DNA of 64,000 bases, from the NCBI GenBank assembly GCA_035440445.1, contig DAORMJ010000010.1, positions 62,001 through 126,000 on the forward strand, given 5' to 3'. The position numbers were made by a program, and so were the translations under genes. This document shows positions 15,462 through 24,661 of the stretch, in pieces. Positions within the stretch are counted from its first letter, which is position 1, and every line of letters starts with the position of its first letter. Under the pieces are notes generated by a model that had not been told where the DNA came from, did not search any database, and was given only the letters and a program-made list of their open reading frames with translations. This DNA is from Ga0077548 sp035440445. Its GTDB lineage: Bacteria > Pseudomonadota > Alphaproteobacteria > Rhizobiales > Xanthobacteraceae.

Positions 15462-17612
15462 ATGGCGGAAGTCTCGTTCCATAGCGAGATCAAGAGTCTG
15501 ACGCTCGGGAAAGGCGAAACTTTCCGGGGCGAAGGCATCCTTGCGGTGACGAAGGCGCTTCTTCAATCGGGGGTCGCTTATGTCGGCGGCTATCAGGGCG
15601 CGCCGGTGAGCCACCTCCTCGACGTGCTCGTCCAATCCGAAGACCTGCTCTCCGAACTCGGCGTGCATCTGGAAACCTGCACCAACGAAGCGGCCGCCGC
15701 GGCGATGCTGGGTGCTTCGATCAATTATCCGCTGCGCGGCGCGGTGACGTGGAAATCCATCGTCGGCACCAATGTCGCGGCCGACGCGCTTTCCAACCTT
15801 GCCTCCGCGGGCGTCATCGGCGGCTCGCTGATCGTGGTCGGCGAGGACTACGGCGAAGGTGCGAGCGTCATTCAGGAGCGCACGCACGCTTTCGCGCTGA
15901 AGTCATCGATCTGGCTGCTCGATCCGCGGCCGGATCTGCCGACCATCGTTCGCATGGTCGAAAAAGGCTTCGAACTTTCGGAAGCCAGCAATACGCCGGT
16001 CATGCTGGAACTGCGCATCCGCGCCTGCCATGTCTATGGCAGTTTTGACGCCAGCGACAACGTCGCCTCGACATTCTCCGCGAAGCACAAGATCCCCTCG
16101 CCCGCGACCTTCGAATACGACCGGCTCAGTCATCCGCCCGCGACCTTCGCGCAGGAAAAGCACAAGACCGAGCTGCGCCTGCCGCAGGCGCAGAAGTTCA
16201 TTCTCGAAAACGAACTCAACGAGATCGCCGGCCCGGAAGAAGCCGATGTCGGCATCATCGTGCAGGGCGGCGTCTTCAACGTGCTGAACGGGCGGCTCGC
16301 GCTCGCCGGTCTTTCCGACGCCTTCGGCAATGTGAAAGTGCCGACGCTTGTTCTGAACGTGACCTATCCGCTGGTGCCGGACCAGATCGCGAAATTCTGC
16401 GCCGGCAAGAAATCCGTGCTGATCGTCGAAGAAGGCAATCCGGAATTCATCGAACAGGCGGTCGGGCAGATTCTGCGCAAGGCCGATCTAAACACGAAGA
16501 TTTATGGCAAGGACGTGCTGCCCGCGGCCGGCGAATATACGCCGATCGTCATGGCGCGCGGCCTCACGCAATTCTTCGAGGCAAACGGCGTTGCAGTTCC
16601 CGCGCTCGCCGAATGGATTGCGCAGACCGACGCGCATCAGAAGGAAGTCGCGGCAGCCCTCGGAAGCCCGCTGCCGCCGCGTCCGCCGACTTTCTGCACC
16701 GGCTGCCCGGAGCGCCCCGTGTTCTCGGCGATGAAATTGCTGAAGCAGGAAATGGGGCCGGTGCATGTTGCGGCCGACATCGGCTGCCATGCCTTCGGCA
16801 CCTTCGCGCCGTTCAGCCAGGGCAATTCCATTCTCGGTTACGGCATGTCGCTCGCTTCCGCCGCGGCCGTTTCCGGCACGCAGCAGAAGCGGCCAGTCTC
16901 GATCATGGGCGACGGGGGTTTTTGGCATAACGGCCTGCTCACAGGTGTCGCGGGTGCCACATTCAACAAGACCGATTCCGTGCTCATCGTCATGAACAAC
17001 GGCTATTCGAGCGCGACCGGCCTGCAGGACATTCCGTCGAGCGCGCCGGAGAAAGACGGGCGCGGCAACGGCCTCGAGATCGAGAACGCGCTGAAAAGCC
17101 TTGGCGTGCCTTATGTGAAACGCCAGCGCACCTATGGTGTCGCGGGCATGATGGATACGCTGCGCGATGCGCTCACCTCGGACGAAAAAGGATTGAAGGT
17201 CGTCATCGCCGACGGCGAGTGCCAGCTTGCGCGCCAGCGCCGCGTGAAACCCGCCTTCGCGAAAATGAAAGCGCAAGGCAAACGCGTCGAGCGCACGCGC
17301 TTCTGGGTCGATCCCGACGTTTGCACCGGCGATCATTCCTGTATCCGGCTTTCGGGCTGCCCTTCGCTCACCATCAAGCCGAACGAAGACCCGCTGCGCA
17401 CCGCACCGGTCGCGCATGTGAACAACGACTGCGTCGGCTGCGGACTTTGCGGAGAAGTCGCGCATGCGGCACAGCTTTGTCCTTCGTTTGCGGAAATCAA
17501 AGTGATCGAGAACCCCACTTTCTTCGATCGGCTTCGCCACCGCATCGCGGCTGCCATGATCCGTCTTCTCGGCGGCAACCGAGCGTCGCCCGCGCCGGTG
17601 CCCGCGGAATAA
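15462..17612 (+). CDS. iorA: Indolepyruvate ferredoxin oxidoreductase, alpha subunit
   Basis: 716 residues. The N-terminal pyruvate-binding domain has YVGGYQGAPVSHLLD and ETCTNEAAAAAMLGAS; the thiamine-diphosphate domain holds FCTGCPERPVFSAMK, ADIGCHAF, and MGDGGFWHNGLL with the downstream MNNGYSSATG. Two iron-sulfur cysteine groups close the protein: CTGDHSC..GCP and CVGCGLC..LCP. IorAB decarboxylates aryl pyruvates (indolepyruvate, phenylpyruvate) to aryl-acetyl-CoA while reducing ferredoxin, in aromatic amino acid breakdown. iorB follows after four bases. Confidence 0.93.
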   Translation: MAEVSFHSEIKSLTLGKGETFRGEGILAVTKALLQSGVAYVGGYQGAPVSHLLDVLVQSEDLLSELGVHLETCTNEAAAAAMLGASINYPLRGAVTWKSIVGTNVAADALSNLASAGVIGGSLIVVGEDYGEGASVIQERTHAFALKSSIWLLDPRPDLPTIVRMVEKGFELSEASNTPVMLELRIRACHVYGSFDASDNVASTFSAKHKIPSPATFEYDRLSHPPATFAQEKHKTELRLPQAQKFILENELNEIAGPEEADVGIIVQGGVFNVLNGRLALAGLSDAFGNVKVPTLVLNVTYPLVPDQIAKFCAGKKSVLIVEEGNPEFIEQAVGQILRKADLNTKIYGKDVLPAAGEYTPIVMARGLTQFFEANGVAVPALAEWIAQTDAHQKEVAAALGSPLPPRPPTFCTGCPERPVFSAMKLLKQEMGPVHVAADIGCHAFGTFAPFSQGNSILGYGMSLASAAAVSGTQQKRPVSIMGDGGFWHNGLLTGVAGATFNKTDSVLIVMNNGYSSATGLQDIPSSAPEKDGRGNGLEIENALKSLGVPYVKRQRTYGVAGMMDTLRDALTSDEKGLKVVIADGECQLARQRRVKPAFAKMKAQGKRVERTRFWVDPDVCTGDHSCIRLSGCPSLTIKPNEDPLRTAPVAHVNNDCVGCGLCGEVAHAAQLCPSFAEIKVIENPTFFDRLRHRIAAAMIRLLGGNRASPAPVPAE

Positions 17613-17616
17613 CGCC

Positions 17617-19128
17617 ATGGCTGACGTCCGTCCCGTCCGTTTGCTCATTGCCGCGCTCGGCGGCGAAGGCGGCGGCGTGCTTGCCTCGTGGATCACGAAC
17701 GCGGCCGTCGCGGCAGGCCATGTCGCGCAGCGCACCTCCATCCCCGGCGTGGCACAACGTACCGGCGCCACCACCTATTATCTCGAGATCGCACCGGGCA
17801 GCGCCGACAGGGCGAAGCCCGTGCTCGCGCTCAATCCGGCACCCGGCGAAGTCGATGTCATGCTCGCCAGCGAGCTTCTTGAAACTACGCGCGCGGTGCA
17901 GAGCGGCAGCATTACGCCCTCTCGCACGCACCTGATCGCATCGACCCACCGCGTGTTCACGGTCGATGAAAAGTCGGCCATGAGCGACGGCCGCGTCGAT
18001 ACCGACAAGATGCTGGACGTGCTGCGCAGGTTTTCTAAGTCGTCGCTCCTGACCGATCTTGCCGCGACCGCGCGCAATGCAGGCAGCCAGCTCAACGCCG
18101 TGATGCTCGGCGCGCTTGCCGGTTCACACACCTTGCCGATCGAAGCCGATATCTTCCGCGCCGCGATCCGCGCGGAAGGCAAGGCGGTCGACGCCAACCT
18201 GCGCGGCTTCGAGGCCGGCTATGCGCTCTCGACGCAAGGGGTCGCAAAGCCTGCCGAGATCGTGCCGGCTTCCGCACCCCGCGCCGAGAACCAACTTGAG
18301 GCGCGCGCGCTGCAACTCGTCCCGAAAGAGGCAGCCCCGATTGCGCTCGAAGGCGTGCGCAGGCTCACCGACTATCAGAGCGAAGCCTATGCCACGCTCT
18401 ATCTCGACAGGCTCGCGCGCTTCACGAAACAGCGCGCGGCAAGCGGCGAGTTCATCCGCGAGCTTGCGCGCTTGCTCGCGGTGCGGATGAGCTTCGAGGA
18501 CACGATCCGCGTCGCGCAACTGAAAATCCGCGAAGGCCGCATCGAACGGCTGCGGCGCGAATCCGGAACGGGAAGCGACGCGCTCATTCGCGTCTCCGAG
18601 TTCATGAAGCCGGGGCCGGAAGAAATTTTCTCGATGCTGCCGCCGAAGCTTGCGACCCGCGCGCTCGCCTGGGTCGAGAAACGAGGCTGGAGCGAACGCT
18701 CGATCAAGATGAAAGTGAGCACCACGAGCTTCTTCGGCTTCCTGCGGCTGCGGCTGCTCGCGGGCCTGCGCTGGTGGCGTCCGCGCACGCTGCGTTACGC
18801 GCAGGAACAGGAATGGGCTGAGCGCTGGCTCGATCTCGTCGAGCGCGCGCTCGTCATCGACCCGGAAGCCGCCAAAGGCGTGGTCGCGAGCGCCGATCTC
18901 GTCAAAGGCTATGGCGAGACCATGAAGCGCGGACTGAAAAACTGGACCATGATCGCCAACTTCGTGGTCGAGCCGTTTCTCACCAACAAGATGCCGCTCG
19001 ATCAGTTCGCGAATGCCATGACGCAGGCGCGGATCGCAGCGTCGAAGGACCCGGAAGGCAAGGCGCTGGGCGCGTTGATCACATCGCTCCGAGCACTTCC
19101 GCATCCGCAGCAGATCGCGGCGGAATAA
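17617..19128 (+). CDS. iorB: Indolepyruvate oxidoreductase beta subunit with C-terminal DUF6537-type extension
   Basis: 503 residues. Residues 1 to about 190 are the gamma-type 2-oxoacid oxidoreductase domain: LLIAALGGEGGGVLASWI, then SIPGVAQRTGATTYYLEI and VDVMLASELLETTRAVQSG. The rest is the long helical extension found in the aerobic proteobacterial form of IorB, containing the YLDRLARF and LRYAQEQEWAERWLD segments; archaeal IorB ends near 200 residues. It partners IorA in a cytosolic complex. Confidence 0.9.
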   Translation: MADVRPVRLLIAALGGEGGGVLASWITNAAVAAGHVAQRTSIPGVAQRTGATTYYLEIAPGSADRAKPVLALNPAPGEVDVMLASELLETTRAVQSGSITPSRTHLIASTHRVFTVDEKSAMSDGRVDTDKMLDVLRRFSKSSLLTDLAATARNAGSQLNAVMLGALAGSHTLPIEADIFRAAIRAEGKAVDANLRGFEAGYALSTQGVAKPAEIVPASAPRAENQLEARALQLVPKEAAPIALEGVRRLTDYQSEAYATLYLDRLARFTKQRAASGEFIRELARLLAVRMSFEDTIRVAQLKIREGRIERLRRESGTGSDALIRVSEFMKPGPEEIFSMLPPKLATRALAWVEKRGWSERSIKMKVSTTSFFGFLRLRLLAGLRWWRPRTLRYAQEQEWAERWLDLVERALVIDPEAAKGVVASADLVKGYGETMKRGLKNWTMIANFVVEPFLTNKMPLDQFANAMTQARIAASKDPEGKALGALITSLRALPHPQQIAAE

Positions 19129-19131
19129 TCG

Positions 19132-19659
19132 TTACGCCTTGGGCGGCAGCGCTTTCAGCCGCTCGGCAGGCATCGCTTCGGCCAGAATCGCGTCAGTGAT
19201 CTTCTCGACATCATCGAGCGGAATGACCGGGATCGGCGCATCAGGCAGCGGCACATCGGACGCGATCGCGACGATGTAGCTGTCGTCCGGATGCAACAGC
19301 GGCTTGCCGACTTCCTCGCGGTACACCTCGATCTTGGGATGGCGGTGACGCTTGAAGCCCTCGACGATCAGGAGATCGACCGGCGCCATCTTCGGAATGA
19401 TATCGACCAGGTCCGGCTCGGGTTCGTCGCGCAATTCGTGAACGAGTGCCCAGCGAATGCCGGACGCGACAAAGACCTCCTTCGCGCCCGCAGTGCGATG
19501 CCGATGCGAATCCTTGCCCGGCAGATCGATATCGAAGCCCTTATGGGCATGCTTGACGGTCGAGACCGTCACGCCGCGGGCAAGCAATAGCGGAATGAGC
19601 TTGGTGACCAATGTGGTCTTCCCCGAACCGCTCCATCCTGCGAGGCCTATGATACGCAT
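19132..19659 (-). CDS. mobB: Molybdopterin-guanine dinucleotide biosynthesis adaptor protein MobB
   Basis: 175 residues from the ATG at 19659, where MRIIGLAGWSGSGKTTL brings the P-loop to the expected N-terminus; a longer frame only adds low-complexity residues. HAHKGFDIDLPGKDSHRHR and LLIVEGFKRHRHPKIEVYR are family blocks. MobB binds GTP and assists MobA in forming the MGD form of molybdenum cofactor. It converges on iorB with a gap of three bases. mobA is not in the window. Confidence 0.95.
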   Translation of the reverse strand: MRIIGLAGWSGSGKTTLVTKLIPLLLARGVTVSTVKHAHKGFDIDLPGKDSHRHRTAGAKEVFVASGIRWALVHELRDEPEPDLVDIIPKMAPVDLLIVEGFKRHRHPKIEVYREEVGKPLLHPDDSYIVAIASDVPLPDAPIPVIPLDDVEKITDAILAEAMPAERLKALPPKA

Positions 19660-19763
19660 GGCGCGGAATATAGCAGGCGCGGATGCCCCGGCTATCGCGG
19701 CCTCTTGACGCCGCCAATGGCTGCGGCAGTCTTCCCCATCTCTTTCGGGCAAAGGTGTTTTCC

Positions 19764-20621
19764 ATGACCGCGCTTTCTCGTGCGCTGCAGCGTGCCTCGT
19801 TTGCGGCAGCCATCGTGCTGGCTATCGCCGCGCCGGCGCAGGCGCAAGCGCCTTACGACGGGCCGATCTTCGATGCGCACCTGCATTACAACTGGGAGCC
19901 CACGCCCCACTACAATGTCGAGCAGGTCTTCGCGCTCCTGAAGAAAAACAACGTGCGCGGAGTTCTCGCGACCAGCCGGCCGAATAGCGGCACGGTCGCG
20001 CTGATGGAAGCGAAGCAAAGCGAGATCTGGGTCGTCCCCTTCATCCGGCAATACAAGACCCGCGCGGACATCCCGACCTGGTTCAAGGACGATTCCATCT
20101 TTGAAATGACGCTCGACGAGTTCAAGCGCGGCTATTACCGGGGCGTCGGCGAGTTTCACATCTATGGCAAGGCTGCGGCCACGGAAGGTGCCGCCAAGCT
20201 CGTCAAATTCGCGGTCGAGAACGACCTCTACATTCACGCGCATTGCGATGTCGAAGCGCTCGAACTTCTCTACGGTCACGACAAGCGCGCGCGGATCATC
20301 TGGGCGCATACCGGCTTCTCGACGCCGCCGGCGGAGGTCGCGGCACTGTTTGCTAAATATCCGTCGCTGATGGCGGAGCTTTCCTTCCGCGGCGGCATCA
20401 CCGGCGGCGACGGCATGTTGAGCGCAGAGTTTCGCGAACTCTTCACAAAGCACTCGGACCGCTTCCTGCTCGGCACCGATACCTGGATCACGCCGCGCTG
20501 GCTGCAATACGACAGCCTGATTGCCGCCTATCGCGCATGGCTCGGGCAGTTGCCGAAGGAACATGCAGCGCGTATTGCCTTCGGCAACGCGGAGCGTCTG
20601 TTCCGCTCCGAAAAGAAGTAA
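19764..20621 (+). CDS. Exported amidohydrolase-2 family metal-dependent hydrolase
   Basis: 285 residues from the ATG at 19764, giving a signal peptide (MTALSRALQRASFAAAIVLA..APAQA). The TIM-barrel metal site is present: FDAHLHYNW supplies the His-x-His pair, YIHAHCD and IIWAHTG give later His residues, and LGTDTW gives the Asp. Amidohydrolase-2 enzymes act as hydrolases or decarboxylases; the substrate is unknown, and a periplasmic location is less usual. It lies 11 bases before a DapA-like gene, suggesting a shared pathway. Confidence 0.82.
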   Translation: MTALSRALQRASFAAAIVLAIAAPAQAQAPYDGPIFDAHLHYNWEPTPHYNVEQVFALLKKNNVRGVLATSRPNSGTVALMEAKQSEIWVVPFIRQYKTRADIPTWFKDDSIFEMTLDEFKRGYYRGVGEFHIYGKAAATEGAAKLVKFAVENDLYIHAHCDVEALELLYGHDKRARIIWAHTGFSTPPAEVAALFAKYPSLMAELSFRGGITGGDGMLSAEFRELFTKHSDRFLLGTDTWITPRWLQYDSLIAAYRAWLGQLPKEHAARIAFGNAERLFRSEKK

Positions 20622-20632
20622 GCACAACAGAA

Positions 20633-21520
20633 ATGACCGCAGCAGCAACCGGAATCTGGCCACCGGCCGCGACCCCCTTTCGCGAAGACTATTCGATCGA
20701 TCTCGACCGCTACCTCGCCTTCTGCCATCAGCTTTTGCGGGACGGCGCGCATGGTCTTGCAGTACTCGGCACCACGAGCGAAGCGAACTCACTCGATTTC
20801 GAGGAGCGCAGGCAAGTGCTGGAAAAGCTGGTCGCGTCCGGCATCAATCCTTCGCAGCTCCTGCCGGGCACGGGTGCGGCGTCCTTCGGCGACGCGGTGA
20901 AACTGACGGCGCACGCCGCAGAGCTCGGCGTGAAGGGTTCGCTCCTGTTGCCGCCGTTCTATTACAAGGGCGTTTCCGACGAAGGCCTGTTCGATTTCGT
21001 GTCCGAAGTCATCAAGCGCGTGAATTCGAAGCGCCTGCGGCTTTATCTTTACAACTTTCCGCAGCAGACCGGCCTCGTATGGTCGCCCGCACTGATTGCG
21101 AAACTGCGCGAAGCCTTTCCGGAAGTCATCGTCGGTATCAAGGATTCCTCCGGCGACGTGAATTATCTCAACACGCTCCTGGAAAAATTCCCGGGCTTTG
21201 CGATCTTCCCGTCCTCCGAATCGCTGATGGTCGATGCGCTCGGCAGGGGAGCCGCGGGCTGCATCTCGGCAAGCGCCAATACGCATGTGAAGGAAATCCG
21301 CGCGCTTTACGATGGCTGGCAATCGCCGGAGGCATCCGCGATGCACGAGCGCGCGAGCGCAATCCGCTCGCTGATCGCTTCCTATCCGTTGATCGCCGCG
21401 GTCAAGGCGACGCTTGGCGAGCAGCACAAGCATAAAGGCTGGCAGCGGGTTCGCCCGCCGCTCACCGCGCTGACCGCCGAGCAGGCCGCGGAACTGCGGG
21501 ACAAGCTCGCCGCCCTTTAG
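20633..21520 (+). CDS. Dihydrodipicolinate synthase/N-acetylneuraminate lyase family aldolase
   Basis: 295 residues from the ATG at 20633. The family pattern is clear: IWPPAATPFRED, VLGTTSEANSL (the GTTGE-type carboxylate loop, altered to GTTSE), the YLYNFPQQTG Tyr motif and the Schiff-base Lys in VGIKDSSGD. Members include lysine-pathway DapA and many pyruvate- or ketoacid-aldolases; the altered loop and the isolation from lysine genes favour a catabolic aldolase or dehydratase. Co-directional with the secreted amidohydrolase just upstream. Confidence 0.85.
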   Translation: MTAAATGIWPPAATPFREDYSIDLDRYLAFCHQLLRDGAHGLAVLGTTSEANSLDFEERRQVLEKLVASGINPSQLLPGTGAASFGDAVKLTAHAAELGVKGSLLLPPFYYKGVSDEGLFDFVSEVIKRVNSKRLRLYLYNFPQQTGLVWSPALIAKLREAFPEVIVGIKDSSGDVNYLNTLLEKFPGFAIFPSSESLMVDALGRGAAGCISASANTHVKEIRALYDGWQSPEASAMHERASAIRSLIASYPLIAAVKATLGEQHKHKGWQRVRPPLTALTAEQAAELRDKLAAL

Positions 21521-21663
21521 CTTCCCTCCGAGTGGGCACCGCGTGGGCAGGATCGGTCCGCGCTCCCCGATAGCCGCAGCAGGCTTTGTCGCGGCGCATG
21601 TTTGCGCGCGCGCCGGTTTGGGCTAAAACCGGCCCAAGAGGAAACGTAATAGGACATAACAAT

Positions 21664-22770
21664 ATGCAGAGGACCACGCCCCCGTTCCGCGCCGATCAGG
21701 TCGGCAGCATTCTGCGCACAGCGCCCCTCAAGGAGGCGCGCGCCAAGCACGAGAAAGGCGAGATCGACGACGCCGCGCTCAAAGCGGTCGAAGACGCCGA
21801 AATCATCAAGATCATCAAGAAGCAGGAAGAAGTCGGCCTGAAGAGCATCACCGACGGCGAGTTCCGCCGCTCGTGGTGGCACTTCGACTTCCTCAAAAAA
21901 CTCGACGGCGTCGAAGGCTATCAGGCTTCGCAGGGCATCCAGTTCGCGGGTGTCCAGACGCGCGCGGAGGGCGTGCGCATCACCGACCGGATCGGTTTCT
22001 CGAACCACCCGATGATCGAGCACTTCAAGTTTCTGAAGGCCAACACCAAGGAAACGGCGAAGATGACGATCCCGGCTCCGTCGGTGCTGCACTTCCGCGG
22101 CGGCCGCAAGGGCATCAACGAAAAGATCTATCCGGACCTCGACCAGTTCTTCCACGATCTGGGTGCCGCCTACAACAAAGCGGTGAAGGCGTTTTACGAC
22201 GCCGGCTGCCGCTATTTGCAGCTCGACGACACCGTCTGGGCTTATCTCTGCTCGGCGAAAGAGTTGCAGGGCGCGAAAGAGCGCGGCGACGAACCGGAAA
22301 AGCTGCCGATGTGGTACGCGCGCACGATCAACCAGGCGCTCGCGAACAAGCCCGCCGACATGACCGTTACGACCCATGTCTGCCGCGGCAACTTCCGCTC
22401 GACCTGGGTCTCCGAAGGCGGCTACGAGCCGGTCGCCGAGCGGCTGTTCCAGGAAGTCAATTACGACGGCTACTTCCTCGAATACGACAACGACCGCTCC
22501 GGCGGCTTCGAGCCCTTGCGCTTCGTGCCGAAGGGCAACAAGCAGATCGTGATCGGCCTCATCACGTCCAAGACCGGCGAATTGGAGAGCAAGGATTCGA
22601 TCAAGCGCCGCATCGAGGAAGCGACGAAATACGTCGCGCTCGATCAGCTTTGCCTCTCGCCGCAATGCGGCTTTGCTTCGACCGAGGAAGGCAACGTGCT
22701 GACCGAGGACGAGCAGTGGGCGAAGTTCAAGCTGATCGTCGATATTTCCCGCGAAGTCTGGGGCAAATAA
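21664..22770 (+). CDS. Cobalamin-independent methionine synthase II-like methyltransferase (MetE C-terminal domain family)
   Basis: 368 residues corresponding only to the catalytic barrel of MetE (full MetE is about 750). Zinc ligands of the family are visible in TTHVCRGNF and LCLSPQCGFAS, with QLDDTVWAYL in the core. Stand-alone proteins of this kind (YxjG/YxjH type) transfer methyl groups to thiols but lack the MetE N-terminal half; the methyl donor here is unknown. Start ATG at 21664 follows a purine-rich GAAACG stretch. It has its own terminator and is followed by a MarR gene. Confidence 0.88.
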   Translation: MQRTTPPFRADQVGSILRTAPLKEARAKHEKGEIDDAALKAVEDAEIIKIIKKQEEVGLKSITDGEFRRSWWHFDFLKKLDGVEGYQASQGIQFAGVQTRAEGVRITDRIGFSNHPMIEHFKFLKANTKETAKMTIPAPSVLHFRGGRKGINEKIYPDLDQFFHDLGAAYNKAVKAFYDAGCRYLQLDDTVWAYLCSAKELQGAKERGDEPEKLPMWYARTINQALANKPADMTVTTHVCRGNFRSTWVSEGGYEPVAERLFQEVNYDGYFLEYDNDRSGGFEPLRFVPKGNKQIVIGLITSKTGELESKDSIKRRIEEATKYVALDQLCLSPQCGFASTEEGNVLTEDEQWAKFKLIVDISREVWGK

Positions 22771-22778
22771 AGCAAGAA

Positions 22779-22810
22779 CGGGCGGCGCAAAAACGCCGCC
22801 CGCTTCGTTT
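22779..22810 (+). terminator. Rho-independent terminator of the MetE-like gene
   Basis: A 9-bp perfect stem CGGGCGGCG / CGCCGCCCG (22779-22787, 22794-22802) with an A-rich loop is followed by CTTCGTTT. Confidence 0.85.
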
Positions 22811-22824
22811 CGAGAATACAGGTT

Positions 22825-23316
22825 ATGGCCAGCACAAAAGCGGAAAGCCCGGTGGAAGATAAACTCGATCTCGGTGAGTTGCCGCTGTTGTCCGGCTACA
22901 TGCTGCGCCGTGCGCAATTTTCGGCGTTCAACGATTTTCTGCGTTTCTTCGAAGACCTCGGCGTGCGCCCCGTTCAATACGCGGTGCTGACGGTGATCGA
23001 CCGCAATCCGGGACTGAAGCAAAGTCAGATTTCCGAGGCGCTCGGCATCAAGCGCGCGAACCTTGTCGCGATCCTCGATGCGCTTGAGCGACGCGGGCTT
23101 GCGAAGCGCGAGGCGGTCGCGACCGACCGGCGCTCCTATGCGCTGCGGCTCACCGATAAGGGAACGAGCCTGATGAAAGAGCTTCGCGCGCGTTCCGAGG
23201 CACACGAGAAACGCCTCGCCGCGGTGATCGGAGAAGCCGGGCGCCAGCAACTCCTGACGCTGCTCAGCGGTGTAATCGAAGCGGTGGGACCCGGCAGCGA
23301 AGGCGAGGAAGAGTAA
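22825..23316 (+). CDS. MarR-family regulator, possible regulator of the adjacent aryl-CoA operon
   Basis: 163 residues; the winged HTH spans about 55-115, with GLKQSQISEALGIKRANLVA and the wing ATDRRSYALRLT. It stands convergent to the crotonase/CoA-ligase operon at 23447-28657. Several MarR proteins that control hydroxycinnamate genes (CouR in Rhodopseudomonas, HcaR/FerR-type proteins) respond to the aryl-CoA thioester, which makes that operon its likely target; this is inferred from context only. Confidence 0.85.
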   Translation: MASTKAESPVEDKLDLGELPLLSGYMLRRAQFSAFNDFLRFFEDLGVRPVQYAVLTVIDRNPGLKQSQISEALGIKRANLVAILDALERRGLAKREAVATDRRSYALRLTDKGTSLMKELRARSEAHEKRLAAVIGEAGRQQLLTLLSGVIEAVGPGSEGEEE

Positions 23317-23322
23317 TTCTCA

Positions 23323-23435
23323 TGTCATTCCGGGGCGCGGCAAAGCCGCGAACCCGGAATCGAGAGACCGCTTACGCATGTTTTGCCGTGAGCTACTGGG
23401 TTCCGGATCGGCGCTTCGCGCCGTCCGGAATGACA
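23323..23435. repeat. Palindromic intergenic repeat with TGTCATTCCGG ends
   Basis: The left end TGTCATTCCGGGG-hairpin-ACCCGG and the right end GGGTTCCGG-hairpin-CCGGAATGACA are inverted copies of each other across about 113 bp. Each end carries its own small hairpin (GCGGC AAA GCCGC; GGCGC TTC GCGCC). It fills the space between two convergent genes. It has a different sequence from the elements at 1623 and 4207. Confidence 0.7.
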
Positions 23436-23446
23436 ACCGTTACGGT

Positions 23447-23884
23447 TTAAACCTCGATCGTCGTCTTGCCGCGCAGCTTATTCGCGACCTCATCCGGAAT
23501 CGGCTTCGACTTGATCTTCGTGGCGTCATCGGGATGCGGGCCGACCCAGACGCGCTTCTCATGCGCCTCGATCGCGAGATGATCGCCCTTCCAGACCTTG
23601 TGCAGGATATTGAAGCTCGACTTGCCGAGTTCTGAGATCGTGGACTCGATCACGATGTCGTCGCCGAACTTCGACGGGATCATGAACTTCGCGCCGGTAT
23701 CGACCATCGGAAAGCCGACGAAGTCATAGACCTCGCGCATCTGGTACTTGGTATAGCCGGTCGCAGCTTCGAGCAGCATCGCGGTCGAATGGTCGAACAT
23801 CGCGAAGTAGCGCGGGTAATAGACGATACCCGCGGGATCGCAGTCGCCCCACTCGATCCGCACCTTGCGGCGATTGACGAACAT
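23447..23884 (-). CDS. Acyl-CoA thioesterase, 4-hydroxybenzoyl-CoA thioesterase-like hotdog fold
   Basis: 145 residues from the ATG at 23884. The signature EWGDCDPAGIVYYPRYF contains the catalytic Asp and the GIVYYPRYF helix start of Pseudomonas-type 4-hydroxybenzoyl-CoA thioesterase. It would free an aromatic acid from its CoA ester in the cytosol. It is the last gene of the five-gene minus-strand operon, 13 bases after the SDR, which suits the final step of side-chain shortening. Substrate is inferred. Confidence 0.85.
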   Translation of the reverse strand: MFVNRRKVRIEWGDCDPAGIVYYPRYFAMFDHSTAMLLEAATGYTKYQMREVYDFVGFPMVDTGAKFMIPSKFGDDIVIESTISELGKSSFNILHKVWKGDHLAIEAHEKRVWVGPHPDDATKIKSKPIPDEVANKLRGKTTIEV

Positions 23885-23897
23885 TACTGATCCAATT

Positions 23898-24659
23898 TCA
23901 TTTCGGCGCCATACGGAGCGAGCCGTCGATGCGCACGACCTCACCGTTGAGATAGCTGTTGCGCACCATTTCCATGGCGAGCGACGCGTATTGCTCCGGC
24001 TTGCCGAGAAGTTTCGGAAACGGCACGGAAGCCGCGAGGCTGCGCTGCACTTCTTCGGAAAGGCCGAGCAGCATGGGGGTCAGGAAAATGCCCGGCGCAA
24101 TCGCAAGCACGCGGATGCCGAAATGCGCGAGTTCGCGCGCCGCTGGCAAAGTCAGTCCGACAATGCCGCCTTTGGAGGCCGCATAAGCCGCCTGCCCGAT
24201 CTGGCCTTCATAGGCCGCGACCGATGCGGTCGAAATGCACACGCCGCGCTCGCCATCGGCCAGCGCTTCGGCATTCTGCAGGTCGGCTGCGAACAGACGC
24301 AGCAGATTGAACGAGCCGATCAGGTTGATGCGGATGACGCGGTCGAAATCGGCGAGCGGCTGCGGACCTTCGCGGCCGAGAATCTTTTTCGGCGTGCCGA
24401 TACCGGCGCAATTGATCAGCACGCGGGCGGTGCCGTGCTTGTCGCGCGCCGCATTCACCGCGGCGACGGCGCTGTCGGAATCCGACACGTCGCATTTGAT
24501 CGCGATGCCGCCGATCTTCGCGGCATGGGCCTCTGCGGCCTCGAGATTCACATCAAGCAGCGCGACTTTCGCGCCCGCGGCGGCAAGTGCGGCAGCGGTC
24601 GCCGCACCCAAACCCGAACCGCCGCCCGTTACGAGCGCGGCGTGACCTTTTACGTCCAT
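23898..24659 (-). CDS. Short-chain dehydrogenase/reductase, 3-hydroxyacyl-CoA dehydrogenase type II-like
   Basis: 253 residues from the ATG at 24659. It shows the Rossmann Gly motif TGGGSGLG, LLDVN for NAD preference, NCAG, and the Ser-Tyr-Lys site in ISTASVAAYEGQIGQAAYAASKGG read in parts. It resembles HSD17B10-type enzymes that oxidise 3-hydroxyacyl-CoA. Its stop lies two bases from the thiolase... upstream gene start, so coupling is likely. In this operon it would oxidise the beta-hydroxy aryl-CoA made by the crotonase. Confidence 0.87.
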   Translation of the reverse strand: MDVKGHAALVTGGGSGLGAATAAALAAAGAKVALLDVNLEAAEAHAAKIGGIAIKCDVSDSDSAVAAVNAARDKHGTARVLINCAGIGTPKKILGREGPQPLADFDRVIRINLIGSFNLLRLFAADLQNAEALADGERGVCISTASVAAYEGQIGQAAYAASKGGIVGLTLPAARELAHFGIRVLAIAPGIFLTPMLLGLSEEVQRSLAASVPFPKLLGKPEQYASLAMEMVRNSYLNGEVVRIDGSLRMAPK

Positions 24660-24661
24660 CG

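Noticed and set aside
21521..21663. SAM or SAH riboswitch before the MetE-like gene
   Set aside because: No convincing conserved core was visible in the 140 bases upstream.
21517..23250. A 577-codon reverse frame opposite the MetE-like and MarR genes
   Set aside because: Shadow composition and no motif; the plus-strand genes are well supported.
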